Source: CAYJXJ01 sp964374095 (GTDB lineage: Bacteria > Elusimicrobiota > Elusimicrobia > UBA1565 > UBA9628). Taken from it: a stretch of 30,952 nucleotides of DNA. Both the position numbers and the translations under genes were made by a program. The stretch covers positions 1 through 30,952 of the forward strand of contig CAYJXJ010000038.1 in NCBI GenBank assembly GCA_964374095.1, in the 5' to 3' direction. Positions 1 to 7,865 of the stretch are shown here, piece after piece. A model generated the notes under the pieces. The model was not told the origin of the DNA, ran no database searches, and saw nothing but the letters and a program-made list of their open reading frames with translations. Numbering within the stretch: position 1 is the stretch's first letter; every line of letters starts with the position of its first letter.

Positions 1-406
1 GCCAGGAAGCCGCGGCAAAGGCGCAGGCTCCCGTGGCCGAGAGGATCAGGGCGGCCCAGAAACTGACGCGAAACACCCCCGAAGCCCCCGTCTGTCCGCC
101 CAGGCGGGGCAGCAGCAGCATGATCGAGACGGCATAGGCCAGGCCCAGAAGCTTAAGGAGCGGTCGGGCGCCAAGCGGGTGGCAGACGACGTTGACGAGC
201 AAAACGACGAGCCACAGAAGGGCGACTTTCTCGTAGGGCAACAAGGGCGGGAGGGCCGCCCCGCGCCGGTATCGCAGCAGGGCCGGCGCCATAACCAGAG
301 GAAAAAAAACGTCGGCCCAGGACACCTGGACGCCCAGCGAGGGCAAGGGGGAATGCCTGGTCCAGGGCAATAGTATCAGGTAGGCCAGCAGGGGCAGGTT
401 ATTCAC
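1..406 (-). CDS. O-antigen ligase / polymerase-like membrane protein, N-terminal part (runs off window edge)
   Basis: The reverse strand is open from GTG at 406 to the window edge (135 codons); an in-frame TAG lies two codons upstream of the GTG, so the start is bounded. The visible protein is very hydrophobic, with at least three likely membrane segments: near residues 3-14, a leucine/valine-rich stretch around residues 65-85, and another around residues 95-110. The opening, with residues such as PWTRHSPLPSLGVQVSWADV, resembles the N-terminus of WaaL/O-antigen-ligase family proteins, where a first helix is followed by a short loop and an aspartate-bearing second helix. The family would transfer finished glycan from undecaprenyl pyrophosphate to an acceptor, or polymerise repeat units, at the periplasmic face. 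The catalytic periplasmic loop lies outside the window, so ligase versus polymerase cannot be decided. It is divergent from the MBOAT gene. Confidence 0.6.
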   Translation of the reverse strand, partial: MNNLPLLAYLILLPWTRHSPLPSLGVQVSWADVFFPLVMAPALLRYRRGAALPPLLPYEKVALLWLVVLLVNVVCHPLGARPLLKLLGLAYAVSIMLLLPRLGGQTGASGVFRVSFWAALILSATGACAFAAASW

Positions 407-439
407 GGCCTAACGGCTAAGAACACGGGGGCGATGATA
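403..439 (-). promoter_or_regulatory. Candidate promoter -10 (TATCAT) with overlapping 7-codon mini-ORF
   Basis: On the minus strand TATCAT (439-434) is followed after 7 nt by GTG (426). This opens a 7-codon frame ending in TGA at 405-403. The TGA overlaps the GTG start of the ligase-like gene (GTGA). A transcript starting about 7 nt after the hexamer would be leaderless for the mini-ORF, with the main gene translationally coupled. No good -35 is visible, so this is a pattern-based inference. Confidence 0.3.
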
Positions 440-443
440 CAAT
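435..443 (+). promoter_or_regulatory. Candidate extended -10 promoter for the MBOAT operon
   Basis: TGATACAAT (TG at 435-436, hexamer TACAAT at 438-443) fits an extended -10 on the plus strand. It would give a leader of about 105 nt before the GTG at 558. It lies in the AT-richer patch shared with the divergent minus-strand -10 candidate. Just before the MBOAT start there is an AAGGA ribosome-binding-like string (543-547). Confidence 0.35.
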
Positions 444-557
444 ATCCCCCTCGGGCGGTAACGCAGGCGAGAAAGCCGGGGGACCTGGGCGGTTGCACTT
501 TAGTAAGATGATGACCCGGCCAGGCTCGCCGGCCCGGCTCACAAGGACCCAACCCGC

Positions 558-1994
558 GTGGTCTATTCCAACCCCGAATTCGTCCTGCTCTTTCTTTCGA
601 CGCTGGGCGCCTATCTCATCGCTCCGGGCCGGAGCGCGCGCTTCGCGGTGCTGCTTCTCGCAAGCCTCGTCTTCTATTCGTGGGCGGGCCTGGCCGACGG
701 CGCCATCTTTCTCGCCGTTGTGGCGGTCTCATGGCTGGCCGTGGCGCTGGCGCGGCGCTACCCGGGCCGCCGGCGCTTCTTCATCCGGGCCGGGATCACC
801 GTCATGCTTGGCCATCTCTTCTTCTGGAAATATGCGTCCTGGGCCGCCGGCCAGGTCCAGCGGGTGTGGCCCGCCTTTCTCGGCGGAGCGGAGTTCCATC
901 TCCCCCTGCCCGTTGGGATCAGCTTCTTCACCCTGCAAGGAATCGCCTACTTGGCGGACTACGCCTCCAACGACGCGAAATACATGGGCTTCTCGACCTA
1001 CCTCCTCTTCAAGAGCTTCTTCGCTCAGCTTGTCGCCGGGCCCATCGTCCGGGCCCGCCAGCTATTGCCCCAGCTCGAGCGGTTGGAGCGGCCCAGCCGG
1101 GAGGACCTCTCCGCCGGCCTGGCGCTTTTCACGCTGGGCTTCTTCAAGAAGCTTGTTATGGCCGACCGGATGGGGCGTTTCGTGGATGAGGTCTTCCTGC
1201 AGCCGGAGGTCTTCCGGCGGGCGGTCCTCCTGCGGGCGATTCTCGCCTACTCCGTGCAAATCTGGGCCGACTTCAGCGGCTACACCGACATGGGGCGCGG
1301 CGCGGCCCGCATGCTGGGAATCCGCCTCCCGGAGAATTTCCTTTCGCCCTACTTGGCGCGGAGTCCCTCCGAGTTCTGGCGGCGGTGGCATATCACCTTG
1401 AGCGAGTGGATCCGAGACTATCTCTACATCCCGCTGGGCGGCAGCCGCGGAAGCAAGGCCCGAGCGGCGCTGGTCGCGGTCCTCACCTTCGCCTTGTGCG
1501 GCCTCTGGCATGGCGCGAGCTGGCACTTTCTCGTCTGGGGACTCTATCATGGGTTGCTCCTGGTCATTGAGCGCCGATCAGGATTGGGGGAGCCGTCCAT
1601 CCCGGGCCTGCCCGCGCGGCTTTTGAGGGTGGCCGCGATGTTTACGCTCGTCTCTTTCGGCTGGCTGATCTTTCGCGCCGACTCTATCCCCGCCTTGCTC
1701 GCCTACATTCAGGCCCTGGTCTTCGAAGGCGGGACTGCGCCCAACTCGGAGAATGGACGTTGGGTTTATTGCTTCTTGGCACTGACGTTTCTGATCAACG
1801 CCGCCGGCTACCGGGAACTCGAGACCGGGCGCCGTCCGGCTCTCGTCTGGTTGGGCGACACGCGGGCTTGGAAGCTCTTTGCCGCGCGCCCGGCCTTGGC
1901 GAGCGTCCTGGGGGCCCTGCTGGCGGCGGCCTTCGCGGGGTCGGTCTTTTTCCGGGTGGAGGGCGGCGGGGCCTTCATCTATTTTCAGTTCTAA
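558..1994 (+). CDS. MBOAT-family membrane O-acyltransferase (AlgI/DltB-like)
   Basis: This 478-residue protein is a polytopic membrane-bound O-acyltransferase. The hallmark block FWRRWHITLSEWIRDY is at residues 273-288, followed by LYIPLGG, and the catalytic-histidine motif CGLWHGASW places His318 at the expected site. An upstream QIWADFSGYTDMG block (about 234-246) is also typical. Family members move an acyl group, usually acetyl, across the membrane for transfer to an extracytoplasmic polysaccharide; AlgI and DltB are the models. The length matches AlgI-type proteins. The start is GTG at 558 with AAGGA 10 nt upstream. The next gene begins 5 nt after the stop and encodes an SGNH-like protein, the usual AlgI/AlgJ or PatA/PatB pairing. 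The substrate is probably the polysaccharide made by this locus, but that is inferred from location only. Confidence 0.92.
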   Translation: MVYSNPEFVLLFLSTLGAYLIAPGRSARFAVLLLASLVFYSWAGLADGAIFLAVVAVSWLAVALARRYPGRRRFFIRAGITVMLGHLFFWKYASWAAGQVQRVWPAFLGGAEFHLPLPVGISFFTLQGIAYLADYASNDAKYMGFSTYLLFKSFFAQLVAGPIVRARQLLPQLERLERPSREDLSAGLALFTLGFFKKLVMADRMGRFVDEVFLQPEVFRRAVLLRAILAYSVQIWADFSGYTDMGRGAARMLGIRLPENFLSPYLARSPSEFWRRWHITLSEWIRDYLYIPLGGSRGSKARAALVAVLTFALCGLWHGASWHFLVWGLYHGLLLVIERRSGLGEPSIPGLPARLLRVAAMFTLVSFGWLIFRADSIPALLAYIQALVFEGGTAPNSENGRWVYCFLALTFLINAAGYRELETGRRPALVWLGDTRAWKLFAARPALASVLGALLAAAFAGSVFFRVEGGGAFIYFQF

Positions 1995-1999
1995 GACCC

Positions 2000-3325
2000 A
2001 TGGACCGGTGGCATCGTTCATTCCTGGCGGGATTCGCGGCCTGCGCCATCGGCTTGCACGCCGCCTCCCGGGGTCTGCGGAGGCTTCAGGAATCCGTCAT
2101 CCTCCAAGACGTTGCGATCGGCAAGGGCATGGCCTCAATAGCGGCGCGGCATCCCGGCGCGGCGCGGGCCCGGCATCTGTTCTGGGCCTTCAGGCGCGGC
2201 CGTGACGTCGGCGTGGCCCTGCGTGTCTTGGAGACTCGCGAACTCTTCGAGGACCTTTTCCCGGGTTACGGAGAGGCCCGGTCCGACGCGGCGTTGTGGG
2301 AACGCTATTTTTCCGCGGAGATCGCCGGACAGGCCCTGTACAGCCCGACCCTCTCCCTGCGCGATTTAGATTTCATCGTCATCACCTCGTGGCTCGGCAG
2401 CTTGGAGCTGTTCCGCCGTTATGGAGCCGACGTCGCGCTCATCGGCAATTCCGAAGTCTTGGCCGGCATCGACGGCAGGCTTCTGGCCGAGGCCTCGGGG
2501 ACTCCGAATCTCAAGGTCCTGCATATCGGCCACGCGGGAATGATGCCGGCCACGGCGCGGCGCGAGGCCGCGGTCATGGGGACCAGCGGACGCCGGACCC
2601 GGGTCGTGGTCTGGGGCTACAGCCTCTGGAATTCCTACGTCGGCGAGCATGCCGCGGAAGTGATTCGCCATGCCGACGGCGCCTTGAACCGCGCGGCGCC
2701 CCCTCCGGCGGCAAGGGCCTGGCGGCGTGTATTTCCCCGGGGGTTTGATTGGGGCGATTGGATTCTCCAGGACCGGGCCTCCGTTCTCAAGCCCCTCCGG
2801 AACCGCCGTGGGCCGATGGTCGGGCGCGTCGGGGGATGGGAGGTGCGCCAGAGGGCCGGCCAGGCGGGATTCACTTTCCCGCTCTCCGCCCTGAGCCGTC
2901 CGCGCGTTCTCGAGGATATGGCGGCGCTGGCTCGGCCCAGATACCACGGCCTCGCGGGCATGACGCCCGCCGACTGCCGTCTCGACGGCGCTTCGCGAGA
3001 CCTGGACGCGGCCCTGGCGGAACTGCTGAAGCTGAGCGACCGGGTCGTGCTTTACCTCACTCCGACAACCCCCTTGCTCGGCCGGGCCGCCCCGTCATGC
3101 CTGCGTCCGGCGGTGGTTGATATGCTCCGCTCGAAAGCCGGACCGCGCGTCCTGGTCGAGACCGCCGACTGGTCCGGCTATGGCCTCGGCTACGAGGATT
3201 TCGTCTTCCCAAATCCCAAAGGGGGATGGGCCAACCTCGACGTCAACCACGTCAATTTCAGCGGCAGCCTCAAGGTGACCGCCGCGATTGCCCGAATGGT
3301 TCGGGAGGCCCTCGCCCGGCACTGA
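2000..3325 (+). CDS. SGNH/AlgJ-like O-acetylation partner, membrane-anchored
   Basis: The 441-residue product starts with a short basic segment and a hydrophobic helix (about residues 7-22, FLAGFAACAIGLHAA), probably an inner-membrane anchor with the rest periplasmic. Two motifs fit a divergent SGNH hydrolase fold: LIGNSEVLAG with candidate nucleophile Ser151, and DVNHVNFSGS near the C-terminus with Asp414 and His417 in the D-x-x-H spacing of AlgJ/AlgX-type enzymes. In such systems the SGNH protein accepts acyl groups exported by the MBOAT and esterifies the glycan. The ATG at 2000 is preferred over longer frames because it follows the MBOAT stop by 5 nt and places the hydrophobic anchor at the N-terminus. 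Its TGA overlaps the next ATG (TGATG). The protein is divergent and the exact family was not confirmed. Confidence 0.78.
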   Translation: MDRWHRSFLAGFAACAIGLHAASRGLRRLQESVILQDVAIGKGMASIAARHPGAARARHLFWAFRRGRDVGVALRVLETRELFEDLFPGYGEARSDAALWERYFSAEIAGQALYSPTLSLRDLDFIVITSWLGSLELFRRYGADVALIGNSEVLAGIDGRLLAEASGTPNLKVLHIGHAGMMPATARREAAVMGTSGRRTRVVVWGYSLWNSYVGEHAAEVIRHADGALNRAAPPPAARAWRRVFPRGFDWGDWILQDRASVLKPLRNRRGPMVGRVGGWEVRQRAGQAGFTFPLSALSRPRVLEDMAALARPRYHGLAGMTPADCRLDGASRDLDAALAELLKLSDRVVLYLTPTTPLLGRAAPSCLRPAVVDMLRSKAGPRVLVETADWSGYGLGYEDFVFPNPKGGWANLDVNHVNFSGSLKVTAAIARMVREALARH

Positions 3326-4503
3326 TGCGCCTGCTATTCTTCGACTTCACGATCCAGTTCGGCGGGGGGCCGCAAGGCACGGTCTACCTGGCGCGGCGGC
3401 TCTGCTCCGGCAACGAAGTCCATGTCGTCGATGCCTACGGCTGCTGCCGGCCCTACGCGAACGCCCTCGCGGATACGAAGGCGCGCCGGCATGTTCTGTG
3501 TCCCGACGCCCAAGAAACCTATATCGGCCGCGAGGGCGAGCCCCTGGCGCGATTGGCCTCGCTGGTCAGGCAGGCCCCGGCGCTGTGGGAGGTCCGGCGG
3601 CGCCTGACGCGCAAGGTTTTGGAAATCTCCCCCGATGTGATATGGGTGAACAACGAAAAGTCCCTGGCGTTTCTCTGCGCGAGTTGGAGCCTCCGGCGCT
3701 TCCCGATCGTCTTCTATTATCGGGGTTGGGGCCGCCCGGAACAGGTGGGCCTGCGCCTGAGAAGCCTGCTGCGTTTGCGGACGGCGGCGGTGCTTACCCA
3801 CGCCCGAGCCGCCAGGGAGCAGCTCAGGCTGGCCGGAGTTCCCGGCGGCAAGATCCGGTTCACCCCTAATGTCATCGATGCGGAGGCGACCCTGGCGCGG
3901 GCGAAAGAACCTCCCGACGAACCCGCCCCGGCGCCGGGCCGCTCGCCGATCATACTCGTTCCCGCCGCGCGGCTGACGCGGGAGAAGGGGCTCGATACGG
4001 CCGTCGAGTCCCTCCGAATGTTGAAGAGGCGCGGGACTTCGGCCCGCCTTTGGCTGCCGGGAACGGAGGCGGTTGGGGACCGCGGCGATTACGTGGAAGG
4101 CCTGAAACGCAAGATCGCGGAATACGGTCTTGAGAGGGATGTTGAGTTTCTGGGCTGGCGCGAGGACATGCCCGCCCTGATCAAGGCCGCCGACATCGTC
4201 GCCCTGCCGTCGCACACGGAAGGCCTGCCCCGGGCCATCCTTGAAGCCATGCTGTTGAAAAGACCCGTCTGCGCCGCTCCCGTCGGGGGGATTCCCGAGG
4301 TCATCACGCATGGCCGGACCGGGATGCTGTTCGGCGTGCGGGATGCCGGGGGGCTGGCGGGCGCCGTCGAAACCCTTGCCGGAGACCCGGCCGCGCGTGG
4401 CCGGATCGTCGAAGGCGCCTATGACTTTTTCAGGGGCACTTGCGATCCGAGGGAGCATACGCGGGCGGTTCTGGAGGCGTTCGAATCGGCGCGCCGGCGG
4501 TAG
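3325..4503 (+). CDS. Glycosyltransferase family 4 (GT-B fold)
   Basis: The 392-residue protein has the two-domain GT-B layout. A glycine-rich N-terminal segment (FGGGPQGTVYLARRL) is typical of GT4 enzymes, and a C-terminal nucleotide-sugar domain begins around residue 210 (PAARLTREKGLDTAVE). The GT4 E-x7-E signature is present as EGLPRAILE with Glu299 and Glu307, so a retaining transferase is expected. Donor and acceptor cannot be read from sequence. The ATG at 3325 shares its A with the preceding TGA, making translational coupling to the SGNH gene likely. The gene ends 6 nt from the convergent Wzx gene. Confidence 0.9.
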   Translation: MRLLFFDFTIQFGGGPQGTVYLARRLCSGNEVHVVDAYGCCRPYANALADTKARRHVLCPDAQETYIGREGEPLARLASLVRQAPALWEVRRRLTRKVLEISPDVIWVNNEKSLAFLCASWSLRRFPIVFYYRGWGRPEQVGLRLRSLLRLRTAAVLTHARAAREQLRLAGVPGGKIRFTPNVIDAEATLARAKEPPDEPAPAPGRSPIILVPAARLTREKGLDTAVESLRMLKRRGTSARLWLPGTEAVGDRGDYVEGLKRKIAEYGLERDVEFLGWREDMPALIKAADIVALPSHTEGLPRAILEAMLLKRPVCAAPVGGIPEVITHGRTGMLFGVRDAGGLAGAVETLAGDPAARGRIVEGAYDFFRGTCDPREHTRAVLEAFESARRR

Positions 4504-4509
4504 CCGCCG
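4495..4509. terminator. Small hairpin at the convergent stop codons (weak bidirectional terminator candidate)
   Basis: CGGCGG (4495-4500), the TAG stop (4501-4503) and CCGCCG (4504-4509) form a perfect 6-bp stem with a 3-nt loop between two convergent genes. There is no T-run on either side, so intrinsic termination is doubtful. Confidence 0.2.
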
Positions 4510-5976
4510 TTACGCCCGGGGGGCGAGCATCGGCTTGAATCGACCCGTGATGATGTTCTTGACGTCGCGCCAGGTCTCGTCGCGACGCAGGTGCAGAATC
4601 GCCGGGTAGAGGATCGCGCCCGCGGCGACCTCGAGAGCCAAGAGCTCGGCGTCCCCTAGGCCCGGACGCGCCGCGGTGCGAATCAGCCAGACCAAGAGGG
4701 CCATGGCGGAGGAAGACAGGAAGATGTTCCTCAACCCTCCGATGAACTCCGTCATGGTGAGGCCCACCAGGCCCGCCGCGAACCAGAAGGTTGGGACCGC
4801 GGTGATCGTCCAGGAGAGGGCGTAGCCCGCGGCCACGCCCGCGGTCCCCCAACGCAGGCCGATGACGATTCCGATCAGAATCAACATCTTGAGGCCCAAT
4901 CCCACCTTGAGCTGGAGATCGGTCCGGCCTTGGGAGAGGTAAAGATTGCCGACCGAGGTGGTTATGGACTGCAGCATCCCGACCCCCGCCAGGATCCGGA
5001 CGAGGGGTATCATTCCCGTCCACTGTCGGCCGAAAGCGACGATGACGAATTCGGGGACCACCACAAAAAGTCCCATCATCATTGGAAACGTTATCAGGGC
5101 CACGGCCCGGCTGACCTTCAGGAAGACCGTCTTCACCCGTCGCGGATCGTCCTGGATGCGGGAAAGGGCCGGGAAGAGCACCCGGTTGGGCACCCGCGCG
5201 ACCGCGATCAGGGGGAAGAGCATCACCAGATAGGCCCGGCTGTAGACTCCCACCGCCGTGGGGCCTAACGCCATGCCAATCAGGAAGTTGTCCAAATTGC
5301 GGGTTAGGAAGTTCAAGCCGACCTCGGCGGTCAGGTTGACGCCAAACGACATCAAACGGCGGACGGAGTTCCCATGAAAGACCATCCGGGGCCGCCAGCT
5401 GGAAAAATACCACGACGCCGCCGCGGTAACGATCGCCGCGATGAGCGATTGACCGACCAAGCTCCAGATGCCGCAGCCGAGCGCGGCCAGGGCGACGGCC
5501 GCCGGCCCCGAAACGGCCGCCGACAACACTTCGATCTTGGCGAGGGCCTTGAAATCAAGATTTCGAGTCAGCAGCGCGATTGGAACGACGCACGCGGAGT
5601 TGATCAGAAGAGTCGCGGACAATACGCCCACGATCGGGGCCAGGGCCGGTTCGCGGTAGAGTCGCGTGATCCAAGGGGCCGAGGCAAGCATGAGAAGCGC
5701 GGCCGTTCCCCCGCAGGCTAGATTCAGCCAAAGGACCGACGAAAGCTGATCGTCGTCGACGTCGCGGGCCTGCACGAGGGCCGAACCCAGCCCCATCTCG
5801 GCGAGAATGGACGTCAGGCCCATGGCGACCCAGGTCATGGCGATCAGTCCGAAATCCCTGGGCGCCAAGAGATGCGCCAGGACGATGGTCCCGGCGAACT
5901 TGATGATATGGCGGCCGAGCTGGCTGGCGAAGCTCCAGGTGAGCCCGCGGAGGGCGCGGTCGCGAAAGTCCTTCAT
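4510..5976 (-). CDS. Wzx-type polysaccharide flippase (MOP superfamily, WzxC/TuaB-like)
   Basis: The 488-residue product has the opening typical of polysaccharide flippases. A short basic start is followed by WSFASQLGRHIIKFAGTIVL, then AHLLAPRDFGLIAM, where the L-x-P-x-D/E-F/Y-G motif is the common landmark, and EMGLGSALVQ. About 12-14 hydrophobic segments run through the sequence. Such proteins flip undecaprenyl-pyrophosphate-linked repeat units to the periplasm. It is the last gene of the eight-gene unit running from 13162. It follows the GT4 stop by 39 nt, with GGAGG immediately before ATG (an unusually short spacing). Presence of an initiating transferase and a Wzy-like protein upstream supports a Wzx/Wzy-dependent pathway. 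Confidence 0.93.
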   Translation of the reverse strand: MKDFRDRALRGLTWSFASQLGRHIIKFAGTIVLAHLLAPRDFGLIAMTWVAMGLTSILAEMGLGSALVQARDVDDDQLSSVLWLNLACGGTAALLMLASAPWITRLYREPALAPIVGVLSATLLINSACVVPIALLTRNLDFKALAKIEVLSAAVSGPAAVALAALGCGIWSLVGQSLIAAIVTAAASWYFSSWRPRMVFHGNSVRRLMSFGVNLTAEVGLNFLTRNLDNFLIGMALGPTAVGVYSRAYLVMLFPLIAVARVPNRVLFPALSRIQDDPRRVKTVFLKVSRAVALITFPMMMGLFVVVPEFVIVAFGRQWTGMIPLVRILAGVGMLQSITTSVGNLYLSQGRTDLQLKVGLGLKMLILIGIVIGLRWGTAGVAAGYALSWTITAVPTFWFAAGLVGLTMTEFIGGLRNIFLSSSAMALLVWLIRTAARPGLGDAELLALEVAAGAILYPAILHLRRDETWRDVKNIITGRFKPMLAPRA

Positions 5977-6015
5977 GCCTCCGGCCCGCGCCCCGTCAAG
6001 TGACGGTTCCGGACT

Positions 6016-7305
6016 TCATTTCAAGAGCGCGTCAAGGTTGGCCGCCAGGATCGAGGCTTGGTTTTCGCGGGTGAAGGCGCGGACTTCGGCCTCGTTGCGC
6101 CGCGGCATGAGGTCGACGCCGCCGGGGTCGCGCAGGGCGGCTTCGAGGAAGGTCCGGATCGCGTCGGGTTCGTCGAGGACGCGGCCGACGCCTGTCCTTT
6201 TAAGGAGTTCGTCGACGGCATCCCCCGGCGGACCGATCGCGAGGATGGGACGTTTCGCCCCGAGATATTCGTAGAGTTTGCCCGGGATGATGCCGCGCGC
6301 GGTCTTGTCGCACCACTCCAGAACGAGGAGGAGGTCCGCGTCCCGCTGGAGCCGCAGGGAATCCTCCCACGAAACGGCCTCGTGAGCCGCCACGAATGGA
6401 CCAACGCCCTCCTTCTCCGCCAGGCGCATGGTGATGTCGTGGTCGGGGCCGTAGAACGCGATCCTGAAGCGATCCGGATCCGCGGAACCCGAGCGTCCCA
6501 TCTGGCGCACGGCCGCGAACAGGGGCCTGGGGTCTTGGCGTTTGGGATAGAGCATGCCGGTGTAAACGAGCGTGAATGGTCCGGATCTCGGCTTCGGAGG
6601 AGCGTCGGGGCCGGGCTCGAAGCCGTTTGCGACGATAAAAACCGGCTTGGAATGAAGGCGCGCAAGCTCCGCGGCGAGGTCCGGAGTCAGCGTGGAGATC
6701 GCTCGGGCCCCCCTTAGGACGCGCCGCTCCAGCACCCGGCGGGCGGCGTGTCCCAAGGATGAGTAATCGATCGATGGGTTGCCGCTCCAGAGGTTGCGGA
6801 AATCCGCCACCCACGGAACGCCGAGGGCCTTCGACAGGCGCGCTCCCAGCAGGTGGGCGCTGAAGGGAGACGAGCTCGACAGGACCGCGTCGGGCCGGAC
6901 GCGGCGCGCGAAGGACAGGGCTCGGCGCAGGCCCAAAAGGCGCCAGGGCCAGGTCGAGTCCGGGAAGGCGAGAAAATTGTCGTAGAGTTCCAGCGCGGTC
7001 CGCAGGAGGGAATTGCGTCCCCGCTCGCGGACGCGGGCCCGGGTGATGCCCCCCGCGCGCAGCGCCCCGCCGGAGGTCTTGGCGAGGAACCGGCCCAGGT
7101 CCGCTCCCCAAACCCGGCAGACCCGGGAGGGATCCTCATCGGCCGGCGCGGGGCCCTCGGAATGAACCCATGGCCCGGGCCGGACCGTCACGACATAGGG
7201 GTCCCAACCCCTTGAGGGCAGGTAGCGGACGAAGGAGGATATTCTCAAGGTCCCGATCGTGTTGATGGGCGGGTAGACATAGCTCACGATGAGCAGGCGG
7301 GGCAT
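6016..7305 (-). CDS. Glycosyltransferase family 4-like protein
   Basis: The 429-residue GT-B protein starts MPRLLIVSYVYPPINTIGT, a common N-terminus for GT4-like enzymes with an N-terminal acceptor loop (YPP). A middle segment reads DFRNLWSGNPS. The C-terminal domain opens with FTLVYTGMLYPKRQDPRPLF and carries GIIPGKLYEYLGAKRPILAI, a variant of the nucleotide-sugar-binding region in which the classical E-x7-E is relaxed. Donor and acceptor are unknown. A longer open frame continues upstream to 7923, but ATG 7305 is chosen because it overlaps the TGA of the preceding gene (TGATG) and because upstream residues are a shadow of that gene. Confidence 0.86.
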   Translation of the reverse strand: MPRLLIVSYVYPPINTIGTLRISSFVRYLPSRGWDPYVVTVRPGPWVHSEGPAPADEDPSRVCRVWGADLGRFLAKTSGGALRAGGITRARVRERGRNSLLRTALELYDNFLAFPDSTWPWRLLGLRRALSFARRVRPDAVLSSSSPFSAHLLGARLSKALGVPWVADFRNLWSGNPSIDYSSLGHAARRVLERRVLRGARAISTLTPDLAAELARLHSKPVFIVANGFEPGPDAPPKPRSGPFTLVYTGMLYPKRQDPRPLFAAVRQMGRSGSADPDRFRIAFYGPDHDITMRLAEKEGVGPFVAAHEAVSWEDSLRLQRDADLLLVLEWCDKTARGIIPGKLYEYLGAKRPILAIGPPGDAVDELLKRTGVGRVLDEPDAIRTFLEAALRDPGGVDLMPRRNEAEVRAFTRENQASILAANLDALLK

Positions 7306-7865
7306 CAGTGGCTGACCCCTTCCCGCCGGATGACCTTGAGCGCGGTCAAGAGGAGGATCTTGATGTCGAACAGGAAGGACCGACGGCGGAGATAGAACTC
7401 CTCGAATTCGACCTTGGCCGGGATGGGCAGCTCGTCGCGCCCGTTGATCTGCGCCCAGCCGGTGATCCCCGGGACGAGGCGGTGGATCCCTTTGCTCGCG
7501 CGCAGCGCGATAAGGTCGTCCTGGTTGAATAAAGCCGGCCGGGGCCCGACCAGGCTCATGTTGCCCTTCAGGACGTTGTAGAGTTGAGGGAGTTCGTCGA
7601 GGCTCATGGCGCGGAGGAACCGCCCGAGCGGGGTCAGAAATTGTCCGGGCCGCGCCATGAGATGCGTGGCCACTTGGGGCGCGCCGGTCTTCATCGTCCG
7701 GAATTTGGGCATCCAGAACAGGCGGTTGCCGCGCCCGACCCGCCGCGACCAGTGGAGGGCCGGGCCGCGCGAGGTGAGGCGCACGAGCAGGGCGATGAGA
7801 AGCATGGGCAGGCCCAGCAGGGCCAGCCCCAGCCCGGCGCCGACGAGGTCGAAGGCTCGTTTCAC
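7305..7865 (-). CDS. Initiating phosphoglycosyltransferase (PglC/WcaJ-type, bacterial sugar transferase)
   Basis: The 186-residue protein is a small monotopic sugar transferase. It has an N-terminal re-entrant hydrophobic segment after KRAFDLV (residues 2-8), then the KFRTM motif, SLDELPQLYNVLKGNMSLVG, GPRP, and GITGWAQINGRDELP. These are diagnostic for enzymes that transfer sugar-1-phosphate from a UDP-sugar to undecaprenyl phosphate. Length matches the PglC-like catalytic core without the extra N-terminal helices of full WcaJ/WbaP. Start is taken at GTG 7865 because the upstream GT4 ends there with a GTGA overlap; the longer frame to 8411 is a shadow of that GT4. It probably commits the first sugar of the repeat unit made by this locus. 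Confidence 0.94.
   Translation of the reverse strand: MKRAFDLVGAGLGLALLGLPMLLIALLVRLTSRGPALHWSRRVGRGNRLFWMPKFRTMKTGAPQVATHLMARPGQFLTPLGRFLRAMSLDELPQLYNVLKGNMSLVGPRPALFNQDDLIALRASKGIHRLVPGITGWAQINGRDELPIPAKVEFEEFYLRRRSFLFDIKILLLTALKVIRREGVSH

Noticed and set aside
493..1401. 302-codon plus-strand open frame over the MBOAT gene
   Set aside because: It is arginine/serine/proline-rich, lacks any motif and overlaps the clear MBOAT frame; a G+C-driven shadow.
3334..4458. 374-codon minus-strand open frame opposite the GT4
   Set aside because: Antisense shadow; the plus frame carries the E-x7-E and GT-B motifs.
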